Positions 1 through 8,928 are shown, counted from the first letter of the stretch. The stretch is DNA of 64,000 nt from Pseudobdellovibrionaceae bacterium (GCA_016785955.1 JAEUWH010000113.1:1-64000); one strand, 5' to 3'. Notes: a model not told the origin generated them from the sequence alone. Program-made: numbers and translations.

Positions 1-111
1 AAACTAATATTTGAATTTATTGAAGTTTGGTACAATCGACAAAGATTACATTCTTCACTTGATTACATGACACCAGAAGAGTATGAATTTAAACAACTTG
101 CCGCCGCATAA
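1..111 (+). CDS. IS3-family transposase, C-terminal fragment (cut by window edge)
   Basis: The frame is open from base 1 and ends with TAA at 109-111. The 36 visible residues contain the pattern [20 protein letters not shown], typical of the last part of IS3-family OrfB integrases (rve domain), just after the third acidic catalytic residue. The catalytic core lies outside the window. The stop is followed within 30 bp by a sequence that looks like the element's terminal inverted repeat, so this is the 3' end of the IS. Family assignment is confident; subgroup is not determined. Confidence 0.85.
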   Translation, partial: KLIFEFIEVWYNRQRLHSSLDYMTPEEYEFKQLAAA

Positions 112-141
112 AATGGTGTCCACCAAACTGGGGCTAGATCA
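1..141 (+). mobile_element. Right end of an IS3-family insertion sequence
   Basis: The transposase stop at 111 is followed by a terminus at about 115-141. Read inward on the minus strand it begins TGATCTAGCCCCAGTTTGG, the usual look of an IS3-family inverted repeat. The junction falls inside the IS30 transposase gene, whose reading frame continues into the IS3 end. The other end and any target duplication lie left of the window. Confidence 0.7.
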
Positions 142-980
142 TTTGTCAGGTCTGTTTTCTTCGGAAAGTACTGACGAAGGATTCCAATTCTATTCTCATT
201 TGTACCCCTCTGGTAGCTTGAATACGGATCGCAGAAGTAGACTTTGATCTTCACTTTCTTTTCATAGTTGAGGTGATCCGAGAACTCCTGGCCTCGGTCA
301 TTGGTCATCGACTTTTTAGGAAGCCCTTTCAGAGCAGTGATGGTTTCCTTCGTCACTTTCTTCGCAAACTTTCCATTGAGTTTTCTAAACTTATTGAATC
401 TTGTCTTGCGGTCGGTGATGACCAGCACGGCTGATTTGTGGTTCTTTCCAACCATCAAGTCTCGTTCCCAGTGGCCCACTTTCTTGCGTTTATTCGCCTT
501 CTTTGGACGCTTGGAAATGGACCTTGCATTTTGGATCTTTCCACGACGATCTTCAGAGGGAAAACGCTTCTTTCTGGTCCTTCGAGACCGACGCAAATTC
601 CTCCATAGTTCGCCACCATTTTCACGGTCCTCATAGATGAACTTATAGATCGTCTCGGCACTGACTGTCTCCTCACCCTCAACTCGAAGCCTGTTTGAGA
701 TTTGCTCTGGTGACCACTTCAGTTCAAGCCGCTCAATGATCTTCGTCATGATCACTGGGTTCATCTTATACGGCCCGTGCTTCGACTCCTCCCGGGCAGT
801 GGCCAGTCTCTGGGCTTGCTTCGGGCGATAGCCTCTGAGACCTATATTTCGTGAAATTTCTCGCCCAATTGTACACTTGTGAAAGCCAAGCTTGTCAGCT
901 ATCGCAGACTTTGATAGTCCGGCATCGAGGCCGTCTTTGATTCGAAGACGGTCCTCGCCGGTCACCCGACGGTATTCCAT
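63..980 (-). CDS. IS30-family transposase, C-terminus replaced by IS3 insertion
   Basis: A 305-codon frame whose first ~280 residues are a typical IS30 transposase: an N-terminal HTH (about 5-45, with [20 protein letters not shown]) and a DDE integrase core. Acidic residues are visible at D174 ([10 protein letters not shown]), D228 (MTNDRGQEF) and E262 (RGTNENR). IS30 proteins normally continue with a tail of the kind LNNRPRKRLGYKTP. Here the protein changes abruptly after residue ~281 into a translation of the IS3 end and stops at 63. The chimeric tail lacks the normal C-terminus, so activity is doubtful. Start ATG at 978-980. Confidence 0.85.
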   Translation of the reverse strand: MEYRRVTGEDRLRIKDGLDAGLSKSAIADKLGFHKCTIGREISRNIGLRGYRPKQAQRLATAREESKHGPYKMNPVIMTKIIERLELKWSPEQISNRLRVEGEETVSAETIYKFIYEDRENGGELWRNLRRSRRTRKKRFPSEDRRGKIQNARSISKRPKKANKRKKVGHWERDLMVGKNHKSAVLVITDRKTRFNKFRKLNGKFAKKVTKETITALKGLPKKSMTNDRGQEFSDHLNYEKKVKIKVYFCDPYSSYQRGTNENRIGILRQYFPKKTDLTNDLAPVWWTPFYAAASCLNSYSSGVM

Positions 981-1080
981 TTTGCAACTCCATTTTGTAG
1001 TAAAAACTGAGTCGCAAATGGCCCGTCAGGTGGCTACCTTCAACTCAGCTTGTTATTGTCTGAGTTGCACTGGAAATAAT
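142..1080 (-). mobile_element. Interrupted IS30-family element
   Basis: The IS30 transposase gene plus about 100 bp upstream of its start. The right boundary is tentative: a short motif TGAGTTGCACTGG near 1060-1074 could be part of the outer inverted repeat, but without the other end it cannot be paired. The left boundary is the IS3 junction near 141, so the rest of the element, if present, lies beyond the left edge. Confidence 0.45.
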
Positions 1081-1232
1081 TTTTCGGGAATGATTAAAAT
1101 TGTGACAGGTAAAATTATAATCACTTCTGAAAAAATCATCTCTCTTGACAGAGCAAGTAAAGAAACCATTAGTAAAAATGAATAAACTATAATTAAAAAA
1201 TATCTCAAATCTCACATCCTTGAAAATTTAAT

Positions 1233-3092
1233 CTAAGTTCCATCTCCACTTAAAATAACTCGAACTCCACCGAGTTTTTCAATACGGTGTGGAAACGACC
1301 CACCAGGGCTACCTATAAACATTCTGTTTTTCTGAATGTTTAGTCGATTAGAAAGAGCACCGACGGTATTAGGACTAAAGATTCCATTCACTAATATTAA
1401 ATCAATTTTAAGTTTGGGGTAAATTTCATCGATGATTTGAACATAGTTTGACAGTTGATCTGCATATTTATCTTTTTCTTGAGATAAATAACAGACTGTT
1501 AAATTTTTAGTCTGCTCATTTTTTAAAACGTATTGCACGGCTTCATTGAGAGTAGCTAAAGTATCATTTTTAGAAAAATACAATACTGGTACCGAAGTTA
1601 CTTTTTTAATTAAATCGAATAAATTTTCAACTAACTTTAATTTTATGGGCGGCAGCAAGCTAACTGAATAATGCACGGCTAATAACAAAATACGCAAAAG
1701 TGATGTTCTTAACAGTAAAAACATAATTAAAGCTAGGGTGACTACGAAATAGGTTAAAAAAATCAAAGATCCTTTTGGGTTCAAATAAATGTTTCCAAGA
1801 ACGCCAACTCCCAGCAAAGTTAAACTTCCAAAAATGTAAGACCAAGGGGCTTTTGTTTCGCGCGGTAATCGGGCTCTTCGAAGCTTTAGAATCGCATTTC
1901 CAATTGCAAAAAAAGACATTACAAATAGAAATGATAAAGTATAGACGCCTGCCAGATCCGTCGTTTTTCCACTGGTTACAAAATAGATCGAAATACAAGT
2001 TGCCAAGAATCCTAATATGATCCAATGATTTGTACCTCGCCATTTATTCTGAACAAGCAAGATGTCTGGCATGCAGCGATCCATAGACATTCTTCGAACA
2101 AGCCCCTGAATTCCAACAAAGCTTGTAAGCACTGCTCCAGATAAAACTAAAAATGCATTTACCGCAATCCATTGGCTAAAACCGTCTCCAATTGAAAGAC
2201 TGCCTAAATGGGATAAGAATCCCTCACCGAGACCGCTAACATCTCTTAAGGGCACCATTGAAATTCCTAAAAGCGCTATAAGTGGATTGAAGATCATAAC
2301 CGCAATCCACATATTTCTGAGAGTCTTTGGAAAAACACCACTTTTTTGTTCTTCAATAAAATTTGCTGAACTTTCGAATCCGCTGATGCCTAATAAAGAA
2401 ATTGAAAAACCCAATATTAAGGACTTCATCCAATTTATATTTTCAAGATCTAATCTAAAGTTATCAATCAAGATCGAGGGGTTCATTATCACAAACATCA
2501 GTCCTGAGCCGACCAAAGCTATCAAAGTTAAAATATGAAAAACAAATATGCAAATGGCTACTTTTGCGGACTCACCAATACCCAGAACGGCAAGAAATGC
2601 AAAAAAGCCAAGTAAAGCTAATACTCCTGTTGTTGGATCTAGGCTTGGGACTATTACTTTTAAATAGTGAATAGCCTCACTAGAGCTAATGACAGCAGTT
2701 GCCACATACGATAGAATTGTCAGGCCAGCCGCAGCTGCGGCAATTTTTTTTGAAGTCGTATTTAACAACAGTGTGTAAGTACCGCCATTCAAAGGAAGCG
2801 CACTACCGACTTCAGAATATATCTTTCTAAAAAAATACAGGGTGATCCCTACGATTGCTAAGACGATTGGAGCTAAGATGCCTGCTTGTGTAATGGCCAA
2901 TGCGGATACATACAGACAGCTGGAGGTTATATCGTTTCCACATATAGCGGTCGAGGACCATTCGCCGAGAAGATTTTTGTGTTCAGGCTCCGAGCTTTCC
3001 GGCCTGGTCTTCAAATCGTCGATTGAAGAAACAATACCTTTACCAGCGAATTCACTGATCGCTTCCTCGCTAAAGTTAATTTTTTTATCCAT
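1233..3092 (-). CDS. APC-superfamily amino acid permease with C-terminal cytoplasmic domain
   Basis: A 619-residue membrane protein of the amino acid/polyamine/organocation family. After a ~45-residue soluble N-terminus there are about 12 hydrophobic segments up to residue ~480. Features of the family include SALPLNGGTYTLLLNTTSKK after the second helix and LLGISGFESSANFIEEQK in the TM6 region. The last ~130 residues are soluble, alternate strands and helices, and contain VLYFSKNDTLATLNEAVQYV and MFIGSPGGSFPHRIEKLGG. This recalls the UspA-like tails found on some APC transporters; that part is inference. It follows the dehydrogenase and superoxide dismutase genes on the same strand with short gaps, suggesting one transcript. 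Substrate unknown. Confidence 0.8.
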   Translation of the reverse strand: MDKKINFSEEAISEFAGKGIVSSIDDLKTRPESSEPEHKNLLGEWSSTAICGNDITSSCLYVSALAITQAGILAPIVLAIVGITLYFFRKIYSEVGSALPLNGGTYTLLLNTTSKKIAAAAAGLTILSYVATAVISSSEAIHYLKVIVPSLDPTTGVLALLGFFAFLAVLGIGESAKVAICIFVFHILTLIALVGSGLMFVIMNPSILIDNFRLDLENINWMKSLILGFSISLLGISGFESSANFIEEQKSGVFPKTLRNMWIAVMIFNPLIALLGISMVPLRDVSGLGEGFLSHLGSLSIGDGFSQWIAVNAFLVLSGAVLTSFVGIQGLVRRMSMDRCMPDILLVQNKWRGTNHWIILGFLATCISIYFVTSGKTTDLAGVYTLSFLFVMSFFAIGNAILKLRRARLPRETKAPWSYIFGSLTLLGVGVLGNIYLNPKGSLIFLTYFVVTLALIMFLLLRTSLLRILLLAVHYSVSLLPPIKLKLVENLFDLIKKVTSVPVLYFSKNDTLATLNEAVQYVLKNEQTKNLTVCYLSQEKDKYADQLSNYVQIIDEIYPKLKIDLILVNGIFSPNTVGALSNRLNIQKNRMFIGSPGGSFPHRIEKLGGVRVILSGDGT

Positions 3093-3151
3093 ATGAATTA
3101 TATATTAATTACTATCGACTGATATAACAACTAAAAATGATTAGAACTGAT

Positions 3152-4054
3152 TCAGCCGACGAATCGCTCCCGATAACTATCTTTTCCCCATCTTGACGAT
3201 TTTGGTAAAAACTTAAATATCACCCAATGATAAATGACTCTCGGAGCAAATCGTCTGAACAGGTGCAAAAACCAAGCGTCAATAGTAACAGGAACCCTCA
3301 ATGGTGGCCTTTTTCTTTTAATGAGTCTTGCAACTTTATTTGCTATTGTTTCCGGTGTTGCGATTGTGTGCTTCATTGTCCATTCAATCAAGATCTCCAT
3401 ATACTTGTAGTGGTAGAAATAAGGATCTTTTCCATTTGAAAGAATCGAGTTCAAGCTCTGTGTTGTCAGTCTTGTCTTTACAAAAGCGTCAGAATTTATA
3501 AACCCAGGTATAACTGATGAAACCTTTATATTCCAAGGTTTGACCTCGTACCAAAGCGACTCTGTCGCGCCCTCAAGAGCAAACTTGGACCCACAATAAC
3601 TTGCCATAGTAGGCATACCAACAAGTCCGGCTGCAGATGAAATATTAATTATTTGTCCGGATCTTCGTTTTCTCATTTGAGGCAATACAAGCGCAATCAA
3701 GCGCATAGGCGAAATGTAATTCACATCCAAAATATCCCGTCTGTCGTCTGCGGTTGCATCTTCAACAACGGATCTCAATGCCAGGCCTGCGTTGTTAATC
3801 AGAACATCTATTTTTCCAAAACGATCAAGAATTTTGCCAATCAGATCTATTCTTTGTTGTTTGTCGGTAACATCAAGCTCTGCAATCATAAGATCATCTG
3901 AATCTTCAATTCCTTCATGTTCAAATCGTTGCAAAGACGATTTCCTGGCCGTAAGAACAAGTTGATATTCTTCCTCGGCGATGAGCTTCTTTGCAAAAGC
4001 CAAACCAAGACCTGTGCTAGCTCCAGTAATCAAGACTACTTTCTTAGGTGACAT
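3152..4054 (-). CDS. Short-chain dehydrogenase/reductase (SDR family)
   Basis: Classical SDR Rossmann protein of about 300 residues. The NAD(P)-binding glycine motif is TGASTGLGLAFAKKL near residue 10, the structural NNAG motif is INNAGLALR near 90, and the catalytic Ser-Tyr-Lys set is visible in NISSAAGLVGMPTMASYCGSK. The conserved PG after the active site is in SSVIPGFI. ATG at 4052-4054 follows a strong ribosome site (AAGGAGGGG); an in-frame TTG lies one codon upstream. The tail of ~60 residues after the core is basic and may be membrane-peripheral. It sits 12 bp downstream of the superoxide dismutase gene. Substrate cannot be read from sequence. Confidence 0.88.
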   Translation of the reverse strand: MSPKKVVLITGASTGLGLAFAKKLIAEEEYQLVLTARKSSLQRFEHEGIEDSDDLMIAELDVTDKQQRIDLIGKILDRFGKIDVLINNAGLALRSVVEDATADDRRDILDVNYISPMRLIALVLPQMRKRRSGQIINISSAAGLVGMPTMASYCGSKFALEGATESLWYEVKPWNIKVSSVIPGFINSDAFVKTRLTTQSLNSILSNGKDPYFYHYKYMEILIEWTMKHTIATPETIANKVARLIKRKRPPLRVPVTIDAWFLHLFRRFAPRVIYHWVIFKFLPKSSRWGKDSYRERFVG

Positions 4055-4069
4055 CAATACCCCTCCTTC

Positions 4070-4675
4070 TCATTCAGACATAGAGTTTTCAATTTTCTTT
4101 AGGTCCTTTTTTTCAAAATTTTCAGAAACGAAATTCCAGTTTATAGAGTCCCAAAAATCATTTAAATAATTTGCTCGTGAGTTTCTGTAATCAATGTAAT
4201 AAGCATGCTCCCACACGTCGCACACTAGTAGCGGCATCTTATTCTCAAGATCTATGACATCTGCATTGGTGGTATTAATAATTTCCAATTTATTATTGCT
4301 TTTATTAAGTGCCAACCAAGTCCAGCCAGAACCAAAAATAGACAAGGCTCGTTCCAGAAAAAGCGGTTTTAGTTTTTCAATTCCACCAAAATCTTTGTCA
4401 ATTTGTAGGCTCAGACTTGAGCCTTTTTTAATTGAAATCTTGGCTGGTGTGAGTCCTAGCCAGTAAAAAGTATGATTGAACGACTGTGCGGCGTTATTAA
4501 ATAATGCGCCCTGACTATTTTTAATAATTTCTATTAATGATCTTCTTTCGGAATCTATAGTTAGCTTGTTCAGATTATCGATATAAGCTTTGTGATGTTT
4601 CCCATAGTGAAACTCAATTGTTTCGGCATCTAGAAAAGTATTCTTACTAAAATCGATTGTTGGTAATTTGAACAT
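4070..4675 (-). CDS. sodB: Fe-type superoxide dismutase
   Basis: A 201-residue Fe/Mn superoxide dismutase, which dismutates superoxide to O2 and H2O2. Metal ligands fit the family: H27 (HYGKHHKAY), H68 (AAQSFNHTFYW), D153 and H157 (VCDVWEHAYYIDYRN). Q64 in NNAAQ and the FeSOD-like surroundings favour the iron type over the manganese type. No signal peptide is seen, so it is probably cytoplasmic. The start has a good ribosome site (AAGGAGAT). It is first in a minus-strand unit with the SDR and permease genes and is transcribed divergently from a LysR regulator 80 bp away, a common regulatory layout. Sequence is rather diverged from enterobacterial SodB. Confidence 0.92.
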   Translation of the reverse strand: MFKLPTIDFSKNTFLDAETIEFHYGKHHKAYIDNLNKLTIDSERRSLIEIIKNSQGALFNNAAQSFNHTFYWLGLTPAKISIKKGSSLSLQIDKDFGGIEKLKPLFLERALSIFGSGWTWLALNKSNNKLEIINTTNADVIDLENKMPLLVCDVWEHAYYIDYRNSRANYLNDFWDSINWNFVSENFEKKDLKKIENSMSE

Positions 4676-4755
4676 ATAATATCTCCTTTTACTTGATTAT
4701 CGCCAATTCTAATGCATAAATAAATAATAACAAAAGTAAGGATTCCATACTTATT

Positions 4756-5688
4756 ATGAATGCATATAATTTTAATCATCTTTATTACTTTTATATCACT
4801 GCGAAACTTGAGGGTATTACCGTCGCGGCAAAACACTTAAATACAAGCCAGTCGTCTCTGAGCGTTCAAATTAAGAATTTAGAGCACAACATTGGCAAGT
4901 CTCTTTTTAAAAAAGTTGGTCGACATATCGAGTTGACAGAGGACGGAAAAGAGTTGTTTCAATTTTGCAGAAGAGGTTTTGAGGCTTTTGAAGAAATGTC
5001 AGATCATGTTCAAAAGTCAAAGACCGCAATGGGCGTGAGGCTTAACATTGGCGTCTCGTCCGATATTGATCGTCCATTTATTACTGAAGTAATTGCCAAA
5101 GTAATTCGAAGCAAACCTTTGCGAAAACAGCCTTTGATTAAGTTAATTTCTAAGGAATCGGCAGTTGTGTTGGATCTTCTGAAGGCTGGTGAAATTGATT
5201 TTGCAATTACCACAAATGCCACCATAGACGGGCAAATTAAGTTACATAAAGAATTAATTTTCCCAGTTATGGCATTTGCCTCTAAAGAGGTTCTAGTCAA
5301 TTTGAAGAAAAAAACGGCCGCTGAGGCACTTAGAGAACAATCGGTCGGCGCCGTATTGCCATCCAAACCGACTATCCTAAGAGCCGAAATCGAATCCTAT
5401 TTTGTAAAACGAAAATTTTGGCCAGTGGTAACCTTTGAAAGCAATATTATGGCTTCTGTTATTCGCGCAGCAATTGATGGCCTTGGCATCGCCCTACTTC
5501 CAACAGTTTATGTGAGTAGGGAATTAAAATCAGATAAATTATTTTCATTTTCATCTGACATTTTATGGAAACATAGACTAATGATTGTGTCCCAAAATAG
5601 CAGATTACCTGAAGAAAAAGCATCAATTCTTGAACAGCTTTTAGAAGATCTGCAAAAATTGATTAACTCTGAAAAAAAGAAGCCCTAA
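4756..5688 (+). CDS. LysR-family transcriptional regulator
   Basis: 310 residues, the usual LysR length. The N-terminal winged HTH spans about 5-65 with HLYYFYITAKLEGITVAAKHL followed by NTSQSSLSVQIKNLEHNIGKSLFKK. The opening HLYYFY is similar to the NhaR-like subgroup. The remainder fits the periplasmic-binding-like effector domain, for example LLKAGEIDFAITT and AAIDGLGIALLPTVYV. It is divergent from the sodB unit and one base ahead of the DUF389 gene. It may control one or both neighbours; this is inferred from position only. No inducer can be predicted. Confidence 0.88.
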   Translation: MNAYNFNHLYYFYITAKLEGITVAAKHLNTSQSSLSVQIKNLEHNIGKSLFKKVGRHIELTEDGKELFQFCRRGFEAFEEMSDHVQKSKTAMGVRLNIGVSSDIDRPFITEVIAKVIRSKPLRKQPLIKLISKESAVVLDLLKAGEIDFAITTNATIDGQIKLHKELIFPVMAFASKEVLVNLKKKTAAEALREQSVGAVLPSKPTILRAEIESYFVKRKFWPVVTFESNIMASVIRAAIDGLGIALLPTVYVSRELKSDKLFSFSSDILWKHRLMIVSQNSRLPEEKASILEQLLEDLQKLINSEKKKP

Positions 5689-5689
5689 A

Positions 5690-6994
5690 ATGAATCTAAG
5701 AAAATTTAATAAGATATTTTTAAGCACCTATATCAAGATTCGCAGACTACTTGATTTAAAAGAAGATTTTGATGAAATGGGTGCTCGCGATTCAATTATA
5801 GAAAATATTGAATTTAAAAGCGGAAATGCCTGGGGATTAATTTTTGCGATTCTTGTTGCTTCTGTTGGTTTGCACGTAAATTCAACTGCAGTTATCATCG
5901 GCGCCATGCTTATATCTCCCTTAATGGGCCCAATAGTCGGTGCTGGGTTTTCTTTGGCTGTCCATGATTTTGAAAATTTAAAGCGATCAGTTTTAAATTT
6001 ATCCTACGCCGTAGCAATTAGTATAATAACGTCTGCTCTATTTTTTTCTCTTGCTCCGTCATCTGGCGCTCATTCTGAACTCATCGCAAGAACTCAACCT
6101 AATTTTTACGATGTACTAATTGCATTGTTTGGAGGAGCTGCGGGAATCGTTGCTAGCACAAGAAAAAGTAAAAGTAATGCAATCCCAGGTGTTGCTATCG
6201 CAACCGCTCTAATGCCACCCCTTTGCACTGTTGGATACGGGCTGGCGAATTTTACACCCACTTATTCGATTGGCGCTCTTTACCTATTTTTAATAAATAC
6301 GCTATTTATTTTCTTATCCACATATGTTTTCGTAAGATTTCTTAATTTTCGTACTGAAGTAGACAAAGATCCAGAACGAGATAAGCGTATTCATAAATGG
6401 ATGGGATTTGCAGCCATACTCATTGTTATACCTAGTATTTTTATGGTCTGGTATCTTCATAAAAGGACCTCTTTTGAAGTTGGTGTGAATTCATTTATAG
6501 AAAATGAAATCGCAAGCCACAAACTAATTGTTGGAAAATCTAAAGTGAATTTTAGTATTAAGCAATCAAGCGTAAATATTAAAATTTTTGGCGATACCTA
6601 CAGCGAATCAGAAATTTTGAATTTAACGAAAATTTTGAATGAGAAGTACGGAATCAATGATGTTGATCTCACAATTAAGAATGAAGAGCCTGATGTACTA
6701 AAAGAGGCTGATCTTGATCAAAAATATCTTTCAAAACAGGAATTTTTGAACTTTCAGCAATCTAGATTAAAAAATGAGATGAACGAACTTATTGAATCTA
6801 TAAACACGTTCAATCAATTCGAGAGCGGCCATTATGGTGGCAACAGCTATACTTTGGCGATCAATAATGAATCTGCAAAGCCCATAATCGAAGTTCAATG
6901 GGCGAAAAAGCCAAAATCAAATGAAATTAAAAAAGCTGAAGTCTTGATTTCCCAAATTCTTTTAAAACATAAATATTCATTTCTACACAAATAA
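5690..6994 (+). CDS. DUF389 family membrane protein
   Basis: 434 residues. The N-terminal ~260 residues hold six or so membrane segments and the DUF389 hallmark: GNAWGLIFAILVASVGLHVN then STAVIIGAMLISPLMGPI and ATALMPPLCTVGYGLA. A soluble C-terminal half of ~170 residues follows, rich in Lys, Glu and Asn, with a BON-like pattern around SIKQSSVNIKIFGDTYSESEILN. Function of the family is not established. The start is one base after the LysR stop, implying translational coupling. Confidence 0.85.
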   Translation: MNLRKFNKIFLSTYIKIRRLLDLKEDFDEMGARDSIIENIEFKSGNAWGLIFAILVASVGLHVNSTAVIIGAMLISPLMGPIVGAGFSLAVHDFENLKRSVLNLSYAVAISIITSALFFSLAPSSGAHSELIARTQPNFYDVLIALFGGAAGIVASTRKSKSNAIPGVAIATALMPPLCTVGYGLANFTPTYSIGALYLFLINTLFIFLSTYVFVRFLNFRTEVDKDPERDKRIHKWMGFAAILIVIPSIFMVWYLHKRTSFEVGVNSFIENEIASHKLIVGKSKVNFSIKQSSVNIKIFGDTYSESEILNLTKILNEKYGINDVDLTIKNEEPDVLKEADLDQKYLSKQEFLNFQQSRLKNEMNELIESINTFNQFESGHYGGNSYTLAINNESAKPIIEVQWAKKPKSNEIKKAEVLISQILLKHKYSFLHK

Positions 6995-7084
6995 TACGAA
7001 ATTAGTATTTATACGATATTTTAGTTCTATTTTTCATACAACTTCATTTTGTGTATTCTGATATCACAAAAAGAAGGGAGTTGT

Positions 7085-7363
7085 ATGAATTGTGTTTATG
7101 AAAATTTTTTACCGACCAGCTCTACAGTTAGGCAATGTTCTTATTTATTAAATCAGATTCAAAAAAACATTTCTGCTAGAAATGTATCCAGCAGAATTAT
7201 TCGTTTGAATCGCAATCAGTATCGAGCATGGATAAAAATTGAAAAACTGAATGGAGAGCATGAGGTTACTACATTAGGAAAAACAGTCAATGATTGCTTT
7301 TCCGAAGCAATCGATCTTGCAAAAAGCACCGATCGCAAATTTGAAAATATAATTACTAATTAA
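7085..7363 (+). CDS. Small cytoplasmic protein, possibly S30AE/HPF-like
   Basis: 92 residues from the ATG at 7085, chosen because AAGGGAG lies just upstream; an ATG 36 bp earlier has no such site. No signal peptide or membrane segment. The second half (YRAWIKIEKLNGEHEVTTLG, then DCFSEAIDLAKSTDRKFEN) has the strand-strand-helix order and the EAIDLA-type helix found in ribosome hibernation factors, but the similarity is weak and I do not claim the family. It lies between the DUF389 gene and a secreted protein gene. Confidence 0.6.
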   Translation: MNCVYENFLPTSSTVRQCSYLLNQIQKNISARNVSSRIIRLNRNQYRAWIKIEKLNGEHEVTTLGKTVNDCFSEAIDLAKSTDRKFENIITN

Positions 7364-7376
7364 GGAGGATTATAAA

Positions 7377-7772
7377 ATGTCAAAAACGTTACTTAGAACT
7401 TTAGCAATAGCATTCGTTTCTTTAGGAATAAATTTGAACAGCTATGGACAAACTGAAATCATAGGCTCACGGCTACCGTCTGAATTGGTGGTAGATAAGA
7501 ATTATGGAAACCATGAAGATGTGCAAATTACTTTAAACGGAATATTCCCAAACGGATGTTATCAAAAAGGTGAGACTTTAGTCGAGAAAGTTGGAAACGA
7601 AATTTTTATTAAAAATAGAGTTGTTTTTCATAAGGATACAATGTGCACGATGGCTTTGATTCCATATTCAGACTCTATTCAAATCCACAATTTAGAGATA
7701 GGAAAACACATCGTCTTTGTAAAAGATAAGTTTGGAAACTACCAACAGATTAAGTCTTTTATTTTAAATTGA
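7377..7772 (+). CDS. Secreted protein of unknown function
   Basis: 131 residues. The start is preceded by AAGGAGGAT. An N-terminal signal peptide is visible (hydrophobic core LLRTLAIAFVSLGINL, likely cleavage after SYG-Q near residue 25). The mature part is beta-rich with two cysteines (in NGCYQKG and DTMCTMAL), which could form a periplasmic disulfide. I do not recognise a family. It follows the preceding small gene by 13 bp, so they are probably cotranscribed. Confidence 0.65.
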   Translation: MSKTLLRTLAIAFVSLGINLNSYGQTEIIGSRLPSELVVDKNYGNHEDVQITLNGIFPNGCYQKGETLVEKVGNEIFIKNRVVFHKDTMCTMALIPYSDSIQIHNLEIGKHIVFVKDKFGNYQQIKSFILN

Positions 7773-7868
7773 TCTATTTTTGCTATGGATCGCATATTTT
7801 CTATATAGTTTTGTATTTGTATAAAGTGTCCGAAAATAGAGATGAATGATTAACTAAAAGGAGAAAAA

Positions 7869-8237
7869 ATGAAGACGAAATTAAGATTTGTAGGATTAGA
7901 AGCATTTTCCCATCACAGAGACTACATTTTCGATATTCTAGATACTACAATTGCTAGATTTGATTTAAATGATAAATTCCAGAGTGAAATTGTAGTCCGT
8001 AAAGAGTCAAAAAAATACAATCCGAATATTGAATTTTACACTTGCGAAATTAATTTTTTCGGTGACCGAAGGCGCGGACATTTGTTTTTCAAAAAAACAA
8101 GCAAGAACTTCTATGAGGTTGTTAAGAAAACATTGGCAGCCGCTGAAAAATCTCTAAGACGAGAGTCTAAAACTAGACTCTCAAGAATGAGAAAACTTTG
8201 TATCATCCCAAACAACATACAATTAACAGCGGCTTAG
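7869..8237 (+). CDS. Small protein resembling ribosome hibernation factors
   Basis: 122 residues with a strong ribosome site (AAAAGGAGAAAAA). The order of predicted elements (strand RFVGLEAF, long helix HHRDYIFDILDTTIARFD, strands with QSEIVVRKE, EFYTCEINFFG and RRGHLFFKK, then helix YEVVKKTLAAAEKSLRR) follows the beta-alpha-beta-beta-beta-alpha plan of S30AE/HPF proteins. The closing helix with paired basic residues is like DKLERQLRK in that family. This is a fold-level guess, not a family match. The C-terminus is strongly basic, consistent with RNA binding. Confidence 0.6.
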   Translation: MKTKLRFVGLEAFSHHRDYIFDILDTTIARFDLNDKFQSEIVVRKESKKYNPNIEFYTCEINFFGDRRRGHLFFKKTSKNFYEVVKKTLAAAEKSLRRESKTRLSRMRKLCIIPNNIQLTAA

Positions 8238-8247
8238 AGGAGGAAAA

Positions 8248-8754
8248 ATGAAAAAAGAAAACAATAATGATCAAAACCTAAAAAAGATCTTAATGGATCG
8301 ATTGAATTGGGATTTCAGGGTCAGCAAATCAGATGTCAAATTATTTGTCAAAAATGGGATCGTAGCCATTTACGGATACTTTGATAAAAATTTTCGTAGA
8401 GCCGCGGCGATAGAGACGATTGCTTCAACTCAAGGAGTGCTGGCTACAATTGATAATACTCAGGTTTTAGGCGATTACCATCGAAGCGATACGGAGCTTG
8501 AAACGATTCTTGAAAAGCGATTACTCGATCAAAAGTTGACTCATGGAGAATGGGTTAAACTCAATGTTCAAGATGGCGTAGTGACATGGGAAGGATCAGT
8601 TTGTCAGTCAAGATTCAAAGCTTGGATATCTAAAATTACTTGGGAGCTTTCAGGAGTAAAGGACTGTTATAACTTTGTAAGGATTGTAAGTTCGCGTCCA
8701 AACGAGTCACAGATTCAGATTTCTGATATGTTACATGAAGCAGTGATTCAATGA
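8248..8754 (+). CDS. Protein with two BON domains
   Basis: 168 residues preceded by GAGGAGGAAAA. Two tandem BON-type repeats are visible: about 10-75 (LKKILMDRLNWDFRV, IVAIYGYFDKNFRRAAAI, STQGVLATIDNTQV) and 82-150 (ELETILEKRLLDQ, VVTWEGSVCQSRFKAWI, LSGVKDCYNFV). BON domains occur in OsmY-like stress proteins and in secretins. There is no signal peptide, so this copy seems cytoplasmic, unlike OsmY. It is 10 bp after the HPF-like gene and ends the plus-strand stress-type group. Confidence 0.75.
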   Translation: MKKENNNDQNLKKILMDRLNWDFRVSKSDVKLFVKNGIVAIYGYFDKNFRRAAAIETIASTQGVLATIDNTQVLGDYHRSDTELETILEKRLLDQKLTHGEWVKLNVQDGVVTWEGSVCQSRFKAWISKITWELSGVKDCYNFVRIVSSRPNESQIQISDMLHEAVIQ

Positions 8755-8838
8755 TTTCTTGCCCCTCCCTGTAAACTTGATCTTCAATTCAATACCGGCT
8801 TCTTTTTAAAAACTTCAATCGATTAACTTTAACAAGAA

Positions 8839-8858
8839 GGTGGCGGGTTCCCGCCACC
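8839..8858 (+). terminator. GC-rich hairpin after the BON gene
   Basis: Nearly loop-free inverted repeat GGTGGCGGG TT CCCGCCACC, 85 bp after the BON stop codon. It stands out in AT-rich DNA. There is no clean T-run after it, so it may be a weak terminator or an RNA stability hairpin at the 3' end of the stress-type transcript. Confidence 0.5.
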
Positions 8859-8911
8859 CATTCGTAAGTAAAATCTTAAAAATTTCAATCACTTGTCCTT
8901 GAGTAAAAGAT

Positions 8912-8928
8912 CGGTGACAAAGTGACCG
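8912..8928. promoter_or_regulatory. Imperfect palindrome, candidate activator site
   Basis: CGGTGACAAAGTGACCG reads as an inverted repeat with one mismatched pair per arm. It lies about 95-110 bp upstream of a sigma54-like -24/-12 element, the usual distance of enhancer sites bound by NtrC-type activators such as the one encoded directly downstream. Assignment is by position and symmetry only. Confidence 0.4.

Noticed and set aside
892-1185. Plus-strand 97-codon frame
   Set aside because: Overlaps the IS30 gene start in the opposite direction and has no family-like motifs.
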